Assembly: GCA_034370385.1 (NCBI GenBank)
Contig: JAXMKZ010000042.1
Location: forward strand, 1 to 42,980
Source of the DNA: Coriobacteriia bacterium
Lineage (GTDB): Bacteria > Actinomycetota > Coriobacteriia > Anaerosomatales > PHET01
Direction: 5' to 3'
Length of the DNA stretch: 42,980 nt
The notes under the pieces are model-generated. The model saw only the letters and a program-made list of their open reading frames with translations. It was not told where the DNA came from and ran no database searches. Numbering within the stretch: position 1 is the first letter of the stretch; the number at the start of each line of letters is the position of its first letter. Below are positions 7,919 to 14,026 of this stretch, piece after piece. Position numbers and translations under genes: made by a program.

Positions 7919-9187
7919 ATGCCTGAACTTCCACTCAAAGTCGCGCTCGTCGCTCTCAATCGCCCCGGCTATCAGTCGCTCGCGCTGGGATATCTCAGAG
8001 CCTACGCGGAGGCGCACCCGCGGCTGCGAGGGAAGGCCGCTTTCCAGACACTGGATCTGACTACCGAGGTCGATCCCTGGTGGATCGCATATCGCATCCT
8101 CAGGATGTCGCCCGATGTGGTGGGATTCTCCGTCTACTGCTGGAATGCACGCGCCATCTACCAAGCGTGTTCGATCATCCGCGACGCGAACCCCGATCTG
8201 ACAATCGTACTGGGAGGCCCCGAGGTCACCTGCGTAGCCGAGCAGGTGCTCGAGGCGAACCCCGCCGTGGACATCGTGGTCCGCGGAGAGGGTGAGGAGA
8301 CCTTCTCCGAGCTGCTCAGAGTGATTGCGACCGGCAAGTACCCATGGAGGTGCCCCGGGGTCACCGCTCGGAACGGAAACGAGATCGTCAGCGCCCCCGA
8401 CCGTCCGCTCATGGAGGATCTCGATCAGATCCCGTCTCCCTATCTCACCGGCTTGCTCACACCGGACGCGGCGTTGTCGTATGTCGAGAGCTATCGTGGG
8501 TGTCCCCATCGGTGCAGCTACTGCTTCGAGGGCAAGGGGAGTACCCGCATCCGGTACTTCTCCGCAGAGCGCGTCGCGGCCGACGTGGCGGCCGTCGCCG
8601 ATTCACCCGGCGTACGCTCCTTCTCGTTCGTCGACTCGGTGTTCAACCTCACTCCGGAGAGGCTGCACTGGCTTGCAGGCATCCTTGAACCCTATGCGAG
8701 ACGCGGTCTGGCCCTCCACACGATCGAAGTCGATATTGAGCGTATCGACGAGGAACAAGCCCGTGATCTGCGCAGGGCAGGCGTCGTCTCGGTCGAGACG
8801 GGTCCACAGTCGATAGGCGCCGACGCTCTCAAGACGTGCCATCGCAGTTTCAACCCTGAGTATTTCGCCCGAGGTGTTGCGGAACTCAAGCGCCAAGGAA
8901 TATCCGTCGAATGCGACCTGATCTTCGGCCTTCCGGGGGACGATGCGTTCGACGTCATCGGGGGTCTGCGGTGGCTCTTCGAAATAGACCCGGGCGTCGT
9001 GCAGTCATCGACACTGCACGTGCTCCCCGGCACGGACTTGTCAGAGCGCTCGCAGGAGTTAGGGCTTGAATACGAAGCCGCGTGTGAGCACTGCGTGATC
9101 CAGACTGCCGACATCCGCTTCGAAGACATACGTCGCCTTGAAGTCATGGCCGCAGCGATTCAGAACTCCTATCGCGCCCGCCTCTAG
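7919..9187 (+). CDS. B12-binding-domain radical SAM protein
   Basis: 422 aa. The N-terminal Rossmann-like B12-binding domain (about 5-140) contains SLALGYLRAYAE, PDVVGFSVYCWN and the strand VLGGPEVT, followed by VVRGEGEETF, hallmarks of class-B radical SAM enzymes. The radical SAM core carries an intact CxxxCxxC at Cys195, Cys199 and Cys202 within YRGCPHRCSYCFEG. A DUF4080-like C-terminal part is possible. Such proteins usually methylate or rearrange carbon centres using methylcobalamin and S-adenosylmethionine. The substrate is unknown. The gene is 3 nt behind the degenerate radical SAM-like gene and is probably its partner. A GC palindrome follows the stop. Confidence 0.9.
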   Translation: MPELPLKVALVALNRPGYQSLALGYLRAYAEAHPRLRGKAAFQTLDLTTEVDPWWIAYRILRMSPDVVGFSVYCWNARAIYQACSIIRDANPDLTIVLGGPEVTCVAEQVLEANPAVDIVVRGEGEETFSELLRVIATGKYPWRCPGVTARNGNEIVSAPDRPLMEDLDQIPSPYLTGLLTPDAALSYVESYRGCPHRCSYCFEGKGSTRIRYFSAERVAADVAAVADSPGVRSFSFVDSVFNLTPERLHWLAGILEPYARRGLALHTIEVDIERIDEEQARDLRRAGVVSVETGPQSIGADALKTCHRSFNPEYFARGVAELKRQGISVECDLIFGLPGDDAFDVIGGLRWLFEIDPGVVQSSTLHVLPGTDLSERSQELGLEYEAACEHCVIQTADIRFEDIRRLEVMAAAIQNSYRARL

Positions 9188-9197
9188 CCCGCGGGGC

Positions 9198-9211
9198 GCC
9201 GCCGCGGCGGC
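9198..9211. repeat. 14-bp perfect GC palindrome
   Basis: GCCGCCGCGGCGGC directly follows the radical SAM gene. The same 14-mer recurs at 31227-31240. There is no T-tract, so a terminator role is weak. Chance is possible in GC-rich DNA. Confidence 0.3.
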
Positions 9212-9340
9212 CTACCCCAAAGCCAAGTCGAGTCCCGTCATGACGACGAATCCCAGAATCGTTGCAAGAACGGCTGCGTCCGAATGCTGCAAGGCATAGC
9301 ACTTCGGGACGGACTCCTCTATCGCGACATCCTTATCCAT
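9212..9340 (-). pseudogene. C-terminal remnant of a ZIP-family metal transporter
   Basis: On the minus strand about 40 codons read like the end of a ZIP permease: acidic and polar residues, then HSDAAVLATILGFVVMTGLD and a short LALG end with a TAG stop at 9212. The last transmembrane helix with a terminal LDLALG is characteristic of ZIP proteins. No upstream transporter sequence or start is present; the frame continues into low-complexity proline- and glycine-rich codons. It is read as a decayed fragment. Assignment rests on one short segment, so it is moderate at best. Confidence 0.4.
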
Positions 9341-9410
9341 GCCCCCCAGATCGAGTGCGCCGACCGCGAACCCGAGGGGGGGCGGTTGCCAGGGGGGACA
9401 AGTGGTGTTC

Positions 9411-10124
9411 CTACTCCGCTCCGGGCTTCCAGACCTCCCAGACGTGCCCCACAAGGTCCGGCCCCGGCTTGAGCACTTTCTTACCGGGCTCCCAGCCGGA
9501 TGGTGTGACCTCGGCTCCGCCCGTCGCTCGCACGTGCTGGAAGGCTTTGATCTGGCGCAGGGTCTCGTCCACGCGCCGACCCACGGGAGGTGTGAGCACC
9601 TCCATGCCTTGAATCACGCCGTCTGGATCGATGATGAAGCGGCCGCGGACATCCACGCCGGCCTCGTCGTCGTAGACTCCGTACGCGGTTCCCAGATGCC
9701 CTGCGGCATCAGAGATCATCGCGAACGGGACACCGCCATCGACCATCTTCGAGAGTTCGTTGTCGTCCCACATCTTGTGAACGAACTGCGAGTCCACGCT
9801 GACGGAGAAGACCTCGACACCCAGCGCCTTGAACTCGGGATACTTCGCGGCGACCGCCGACACCTCGGTCGCTCAAACGAAGGTGAAATCACCAGGATAG
9901 AAACAGAGCACGATCCACTTGCCCAGATGATCCGAAAGCTTCACCTGGGTGAACTCCCCAGCTTGGTACGCTGGCGCTGTGAAGTCGGGAGCTTTCCTGC
10001 CCACCATTATCTTGCTCACGGGGACCTCCTTGGATGTCTGCTGTGGTGCCGGCTTCTCCTCGCTCGGCTCTGCTCCGATCACGGAACCGGTCGGGCGTGC
10101 GCAGCCGATAGCCTTGTCGGCCAT
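9411..10124 (-). CDS. prxU: Selenocysteine-containing peroxiredoxin (in-frame UGA)
   Basis: A 237-residue AhpC/Prx-type thiol peroxidase if UGA at 9873-9875 is read as selenocysteine (residue 84). The frame runs through [20 protein letters not shown], then UGA, then [14 protein letters not shown]; the UGA sits exactly where the family has its peroxidatic Cys in FVCPTE. Both sides are intact and in the same frame, so this is neither a frameshift nor a random nonsense mutation. A SECIS-like hairpin follows at once. The C-terminal resolving Cys of 2-Cys Prx (usually EVCPAGW) is Thr here (EVTPSGW), giving a 1-Sec type enzyme with no Cys after residue 84. The ATG at 10124 has AAGGAG at 6-nt spacing. 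Role: reduction of peroxides. The tRNA-Sec, selA, selB and selD genes are not in the window. Confidence 0.9.
9848..9872 (-). promoter_or_regulatory. Bacterial SECIS-like element after the UGA codon
   Basis: Directly 3' of the UGA two alternative hairpins can form. One is CGGC-GGUC-GCCG (9859 down to 9848), with the loop GGUC 18-21 nt after UGA. The other is a 7-bp stem GCGACCG/CGGTCGC (9872-9866 with 9856-9850), with a 9-nt loop that begins AGGUGU, close to the AGGUCU loop of E. coli fdhF. Both place a GGU in the apical loop, the SelB recognition feature. The first fits the usual distance range better. Confidence 0.65.
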
Positions 10125-10270
10125 GCCATTCTCCTTCCTCGTTCGAGAGATGCTCTGGCTCATTCGAAACAACGTCGAGCCTCAAGCCTCAGTCACCATA
10201 TGCCCCGTTGACGGCAGGCATCCCCGACCTGTCTACCGGGAAGTCGAAGTGCTCTCCGTAGTCGTGCACG

Positions 10271-11164
10271 TCAGATCCCGCCGTTCAACTCGTCTCGAAC
10301 CCTGTCCCATGCTTCGGTGATGGCGACGAGCGCGGGCGTGCGGACCGCCATGGCATCCCGTCCGCTGGCCAGCGCCTCCAGCATCCCCGCGATCGTCGGA
10401 TCGAAGGGCACCTCGGCGATGATCGGCAACGAGTGGTCGCGTGACAACGCTCGAATCCGCTTCGCCCCCTCTTCGGCGAGATCGGCCTTGTTCAACACCA
10501 CTAGCACGGGGAGGTTCAGTCTCCGTGCGAGCTTGACCAACCGCTCAAGATCATGCGCGCCGGAGACCGATGGCTCTGCGACGGCGACAAGCAGATCCGT
10601 ACTGGCGACCGCGGCGATGAGGGGACAGCCGACGCCCGGAGGACCGTCGATCAGGAGCAGATCGGCATCGTGGCGCCCGGCGGCTTCTGAGGCCAAGCGC
10701 CGGACCTCAGTCACTAGCCGGCCCGAGAGGTCCTGTCCGGGTCCCAGCTGGCCGAAAGCAGCGGGTCCAATAGAGCTCGATCCCGTGCACGCTTCCCCGA
10801 CGGTGCGAACTCTCATCGTGATGGCGCCGACCGGGCATTCGTGCTCGCAGCGACCGCACCCCTCGCAGGACAGATGGTCCACGAGGTAGTGATCCGTGCC
10901 GGGCAGAATCGCCGCGAAACGGCAGACATCGTGGCACGCGCCACACGCCGAACACGTCGACTCATCGATGCTCGCCTCGGCGCCACCACTGAACGCGAGA
11001 CAGTCGTCAGTGCGAACGCGCAAGGCCAGTGGCAGGTTCGACGCCTCGACGTCAGCGTCAGCAACGACAACCCGGTTGTGTGCAGCGGCGAGGTGAGCGA
11101 ACGCTGCCGTCAGCGTGGTCTTGCCGGTTCCGCCCTTGCCGGATGCCACGACGATGCTCCTCAA
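10271..11164 (-). CDS. MinD-like P-loop ATPase with ferredoxin insert (second copy)
   Basis: 297 aa. A deviant Walker A of the MinD/Mrp family (SGKGGTGKTT, about 8-17) and LLIDGPPGVGCP. Two 4Fe-4S ferredoxin motifs are inserted after the switch region: Cys71/74/77/81 and Cys100/103/106/110. Such ATPases accompany NifX/NifB-type and orange-protein (ORP) genes and are thought to load or transfer metal clusters. The start is TTG at 11164, overlapping the stop of the upstream paralogue by 4 nt (TTGA), so translation is coupled. It is the last gene of the padR–DUF5320–nifX-like–MinD operon. The two ATPases probably form a heterodimer (inference). Confidence 0.88.
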   Translation of the reverse strand: MRSIVVASGKGGTGKTTLTAAFAHLAAAHNRVVVADADVEASNLPLALRVRTDDCLAFSGGAEASIDESTCSACGACHDVCRFAAILPGTDHYLVDHLSCEGCGRCEHECPVGAITMRVRTVGEACTGSSSIGPAAFGQLGPGQDLSGRLVTEVRRLASEAAGRHDADLLLIDGPPGVGCPLIAAVASTDLLVAVAEPSVSGAHDLERLVKLARRLNLPVLVVLNKADLAEEGAKRIRALSRDHSLPIIAEVPFDPTIAGMLEALASGRDAMAVRTPALVAITEAWDRVRDELNGGI

Positions 11165-12075
11165 CGACGCACCGACTCTCGAGTCGCGATCTTGCGCATC
11201 TCATCGAGGATGCCGCTGAGTGCTTGACGCACATCCGGCATCTCCGCCGCCGCCAGACCTCCGCGTGCGTACACCTCGGCGATACGCCGATCGAAGGGGA
11301 TGCGGGCGATCACGGGAACACCGAATTCGTCGCAGAGCTCGTCGATTCCGTCGCCACCTGTGCCCGCTCGGTTCACCACGACGGCCATCGGCAACCGAAG
11401 TGAACGACCGAGTTCCAGCCCGAGCCTTAGGTCGTGTCGCCCGAACGCGGTCGGCTCGGTCACGAGGAGGAGAGCGTCAGCTCCGCGAACGGCTGCTACC
11501 GCAGCGCAAGCGACGCCCGGTGGCGCATCAAGCACGATGAGATCTGCCGGGACCGATGCGGCGGCATCGCGCGCCGCTCGAATCACTGCGGGCGTCTTGA
11601 CCTGACCCACATCCAGCGTACCGGTCAGCAAGGTGAGACGGGCGAAGTCAGCCGATCGCCTTACCGAGACTTCTCCGATTCGTTTCGGCATCTCGGTGAT
11701 CGCGTTCTCAGGGCATATGTCCACGCACAGACCGCACCCGTGGCACAGCTCCTCGAACACCAGCGCCGAGGAGCCCAGCACCCTAACCGCCCCGTAGGCG
11801 CACGCATCCCGGCACAACCCGCACGCCGAGCAGGCATCTGTGTCGACGGAAGCGAAGAGCGAGTCCACCCGCGTGCTGCGGGGACCCTCGTATCGACCGA
11901 ACAGATGGTCGTTCGGCGCCTCGGCGTCACAGTCGACGAGCGCCACGCGCTCACCGACATCCGCACACAGGGCGCTGATGTTCGTGGCAAGCAGCGTCTT
12001 GCCGGTCCCGCCCTTGCCGGATGCGATGGCAAGCGTGAAGGCGGGGAGGGCCGCAGATGATGTCTGTTCGGGCAA
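11161..12075 (-). CDS. MinD-like P-loop ATPase with ferredoxin insert (first copy)
   Basis: 304 aa, paralogue of the next gene in the operon. Walker A is SGKGGTGKT (about 19-27), a second P-loop element is LIVLDAPPGVAC, and two ferredoxin motifs carry Cys82/85/88/92 and Cys111/114/117/121 (CSACGLC, CHGCGLC). The likely start is TTG at 12075, 2 nt after the stop of the NifX-like gene, with only a weak GGTGGG upstream; a later start is possible but would come close to the P-loop. Expected role: ATP-driven assembly or transfer of Fe-S or heterometal clusters in the cytoplasm, together with its partner ATPase and the two small NifX-like proteins. Confidence 0.86.
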   Translation of the reverse strand: MPEQTSSAALPAFTLAIASGKGGTGKTLLATNISALCADVGERVALVDCDAEAPNDHLFGRYEGPRSTRVDSLFASVDTDACSACGLCRDACAYGAVRVLGSSALVFEELCHGCGLCVDICPENAITEMPKRIGEVSVRRSADFARLTLLTGTLDVGQVKTPAVIRAARDAAASVPADLIVLDAPPGVACAAVAAVRGADALLLVTEPTAFGRHDLRLGLELGRSLRLPMAVVVNRAGTGGDGIDELCDEFGVPVIARIPFDRRIAEVYARGGLAAAEMPDVRQALSGILDEMRKIATRESVRR

Positions 12076-12077
12076 AC

Positions 12078-12455
12078 CTAGGGCCCACCGCAGACGTGCC
12101 GCGAGTCCATGACCGTCAGATCCCCCGCGAGCACGAGTTGTACAGCTTCACCGATGCCGGGCGTCGCGTTCTCAAAGTAGACGGTGATGCCAGCCGCCTC
12201 GAAACCTGCCAGAGGCCTCGCCCCCATGCCTGCGACGATCAGGGCCTGCACTCCGTGTGAAGCGAGTAGGTTGACCGGTCGTAGACAGCCACCCTCTTCG
12301 TGAGGCGGGTTCTCGACGACACGCACCTCGGCAATGGCCCCGTCGACGATCTCCACCAGAGTGAAGCAGTCGCAGTGGCCGAAGTGGCCGGAACGCTCGC
12401 CCTCCAAACCGCCCTCACCTATCGAGGGAACCGCAAGTATCTTGTTCTCGGCCAT
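12078..12455 (-). CDS. NifX/NifB-type (dinitrogenase Fe-Mo cofactor biosynthesis) family protein
   Basis: 125 aa. The start was chosen at ATG 12455 because AGGAGG stands 5 nt upstream. Family features: SGHFGHCDCFTLVEI (the HFG-x-C region), GGCLRPVNLLASHGVQALIV, GMGARPLAGFEAAGITVYF and a C-terminal HVCGG. Proteins of this fold bind metal-cluster precursors; ORP of Desulfovibrio binds a Mo-Cu sulfide cluster. The cysteines here (CDC, GGC, VCGG) could be ligands. It lies 37 nt after the second NifX-like gene and 2 nt before the MinD-like ATPase. No nitrogenase genes are visible, so nitrogen fixation is not implied. Confidence 0.85.
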   Translation of the reverse strand: MAENKILAVPSIGEGGLEGERSGHFGHCDCFTLVEIVDGAIAEVRVVENPPHEEGGCLRPVNLLASHGVQALIVAGMGARPLAGFEAAGITVYFENATPGIGEAVQLVLAGDLTVMDSRHVCGGP

Positions 12456-12492
12456 TCGTGCCTCCTGATCCGGATCGCCGTCTGTGGCGATC

Positions 12493-12855
12493 TCACTCCA
12501 TGCCGGCGTGCGCTTCGCCCTCAACCAGCATGCTCAACGTGCCCTCGGCCCATGCATCGACAGCCTCTCGGACCGTCATTCCGGCACCGGCATAGCCTTC
12601 TATCCCGATCGCATGCAAGGCCCTGTACGCCTTGGGGCCCAGATGACCGGTGATCACCGCCTCCGCGTGGCGAGCCGACACCGCCTCGGCGGCTCCGATG
12701 CCGGATCCCTGCAAGGCGTTGCGGTTCAGCGTGTTGTCCACCGTCTCGAATTCAAGCGTATCGACGTCAACTACTACCAGATAGGCGGCACGCCCAAAAC
12801 GCTCGTCTACCTGGTCGTGCAGCGTCGGTCCGAGAGCCGAAACCCCCACTTTCAC
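12493..12855 (-). CDS. NifX/NifB-type family protein (second)
   Basis: 120 aa. The GTG at 12855 is preferred: AGGAGG lies 8 nt upstream and the protein then opens with KVGVSALG as in the family. Conserved stretches are DERFGRAAYLVVVD, a GSGIGAAEAVSARHAEAVITG segment (residue numbers about 52-72), and HLGPKAYRALHAIGI. Unlike its neighbour it has no cysteine, so it may be a scaffold or partner rather than a cluster carrier. It overlaps the stop of the DUF5320 gene by 4 nt (GTGA). It is part of the padR operon. Confidence 0.83.
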   Translation of the reverse strand: MKVGVSALGPTLHDQVDERFGRAAYLVVVDVDTLEFETVDNTLNRNALQGSGIGAAEAVSARHAEAVITGHLGPKAYRALHAIGIEGYAGAGMTVREAVDAWAEGTLSMLVEGEAHAGME

Positions 12856-13067
12856 GACTGCCACCTCCTGTGCCTTCCGAGGATCGAGCCCCGGTGGCGT
12901 CCGCCCCTGGGGCCACCGCATCGGCTCTTGAGTCCTCGGCCGATGCCTCTCTCCCACGATGCCAAGAGGCTACCGAGTATCGCCGGGTCGTCGGTGATGC
13001 AGAACCCTTGTCCGCGACCCGTCATCGTTCCGTGGCCGATCGGGCCGGTGCTGTCGTATCCGGGCAT
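12852..13067 (-). CDS. DUF5320-family small protein
   Basis: 71 aa, glycine- and arginine-rich. It begins MPGYDSTGPIGHGTMTGRGQ, the signature of DUF5320 proteins (MPG-DRTGP-G-GPMTGRG). One Cys follows in GFC and one in RCGG. GGGAGG lies about 8 nt before the ATG at 13067. DUF5320 genes are repeatedly found beside NifX-like and MinD-ferredoxin genes in anaerobes, but the function is unknown. It sits 18 nt after padR and overlaps the next gene by 4 nt. Confidence 0.8.
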   Translation of the reverse strand: MPGYDSTGPIGHGTMTGRGQGFCITDDPAILGSLLASWERGIGRGLKSRCGGPRGGRHRGSILGRHRRWQS

Positions 13068-13085
13068 GATGATTACCTCCCATGA

Positions 13086-13523
13086 TCAGGTGTCGTCGAC
13101 GCTTCCGAGCGCCGAGCCAAGTGCGTCAGCGAGGCGACGGGACAGCCGCTCGCGCTCGCGCAGGTGAGCTACCCAGTCTTCTGCAAGCTCGCGGCCTTCC
13201 TCTGTGAGGCGATACTCGCGACGCTGGGGACCGGCTTCGCTCTCGCACCACTCGGAGGTGACGAACCCCTCCTCTTCGAGGCGGCGCAGGACGCGGTAGA
13301 GTCCGCCCGCGTCGACTTCGATCTCACCGTTGGTGATGTCGCTGATCTCGCGACGCAAGTCATAGCCGTGACCGGTTCGGCCTACGAGAGCCGCAAGTGC
13401 TGCTGGCTCGGCGAAGGCGCCGAGCCCTCCTCCGCCACCCCTGCGGCAGCACGGACGGGATGCCCCGTGCCGAGCACCCTGCATCCCAACGACGTCAGGG
13501 TCGCATCCTCGACCAGGAACCAT
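13086..13523 (-). CDS. PadR-family transcriptional regulator
   Basis: 145 aa. The ATG at 13523 is preferred, with GGGAG 5 nt upstream; an in-frame TTG at 13535 is the alternative. The N-terminal tail is Cys/Gly/Arg-rich (PCCRRGGGGG) and could sense metal or redox state (inference). The winged-helix domain follows: TGHGYDLRREI, GGLYRVLRRLEEEGFV (recognition helix and wing) and QRREYRLTEEGRE. The C-terminal helix would dimerise. As first gene of its operon, with a palindrome over its own -10, it is probably autoregulated and controls the metal-cluster genes behind it. Confidence 0.88.
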   Translation of the reverse strand: MVPGRGCDPDVVGMQGARHGASRPCCRRGGGGGLGAFAEPAALAALVGRTGHGYDLRREISDITNGEIEVDAGGLYRVLRRLEEEGFVTSEWCESEAGPQRREYRLTEEGRELAEDWVAHLRERERLSRRLADALGSALGSVDDT

Positions 13524-13547
13524 GCTCGCTCCCAACTAGGTGTAGAC

Positions 13548-13578
13548 TGCATATACGAGACACCCCGTACTATATGCA
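13548..13578. promoter_or_regulatory. Probable PadR operator
   Basis: TGCATATA (13548-13555) and TATATGCA (13571-13578) form a perfect 8-bp inverted repeat with a 15-nt spacer. The right arm overlaps the -10 box of the padR promoter, a good place for repression. Binding by this PadR is inference. Confidence 0.55.
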
Positions 13579-13597
13579 TCTATCATCTAGTTGTCAA
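13569..13597 (-). promoter_or_regulatory. Promoter of the padR operon
   Basis: On the minus strand TTGACA (13597-13592), a 17-nt spacer and TATAGT (13574-13569) form a near-consensus sigma-70-type promoter 46 nt ahead of the padR start. Confidence 0.75.
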
Positions 13598-13627
13598 AGC
13601 GTCACCGTCAATTCGCCGAGCACGTGC

Positions 13628-13990
13628 TCAGAAGTGCTCGTACTCGGTCACGACCTCGGTCTTCAAGACACGCACGAGCTGCTGTAGAGCATTGAATACG
13701 TTCTCGCGGATGTCACCTGCCACCAACACGCTCATGATGTCATCGCCAACGTCCAGCGGGCCTTCATTCACCCACGCACGTACGGCCACGATGCCCGGCC
13801 ATCTAGTCGCCTCGGCCAACACCTGTTCGAGCTTCTCGCGATCTACAGAGAGCGTCATCCCCGTGATCGGCTCTCCGTCACGCGTTGTGCCGCGGACGAT
13901 ACCCCGGTGAACCAGCAACATCCCGGCCCTATCGGCATCCGGCAACGCCTTCACCTCATCGATCCAGACGTTCAGATCCGGGACCTTCAT
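13628..13990 (-). CDS. MoaE-like (molybdopterin synthase large subunit fold) protein
   Basis: 120 aa. The order of segments matches MoaE: GMLLVHRGIVRG (compare GAVVTFTGKVR), a helix pair around REKLEQVLAEA, VAVRAWVNEGPLDVGDD (compare HRIGELWPGDE), VLVAGDIRENVFNALQQLV and LKTEV. The first Lys of the C-terminal K-x(6)-K active-site pair is present, but the second is replaced (VVTEYEHF) and the HR-IG motif is altered. It may therefore be a degenerate or specialised MoaE homologue. AGGAGG is 11 nt before the ATG. It is upstream of the padR operon on the same strand with 104 nt between. Assignment is moderate. Confidence 0.55.
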   Translation of the reverse strand: MKVPDLNVWIDEVKALPDADRAGMLLVHRGIVRGTTRDGEPITGMTLSVDREKLEQVLAEATRWPGIVAVRAWVNEGPLDVGDDIMSVLVAGDIRENVFNALQQLVRVLKTEVVTEYEHF

Positions 13991-14026
13991 GCGTCCTTCG
14001 CCCTCCTAGGTCAAGTGCTGCTGCAT

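Noticed and set aside
9411-10172. Two separate ORFs or a nonsense-inactivated peroxiredoxin
   Set aside because: The two parts are in the same frame, with the UGA exactly at the catalytic Cys codon and a hairpin after it; selenocysteine explains it better.
12078-12855. Nitrogen fixation locus
   Set aside because: The NifX-like family is broad; no nifHDK genes are present and the context fits ORP-type clusters better.
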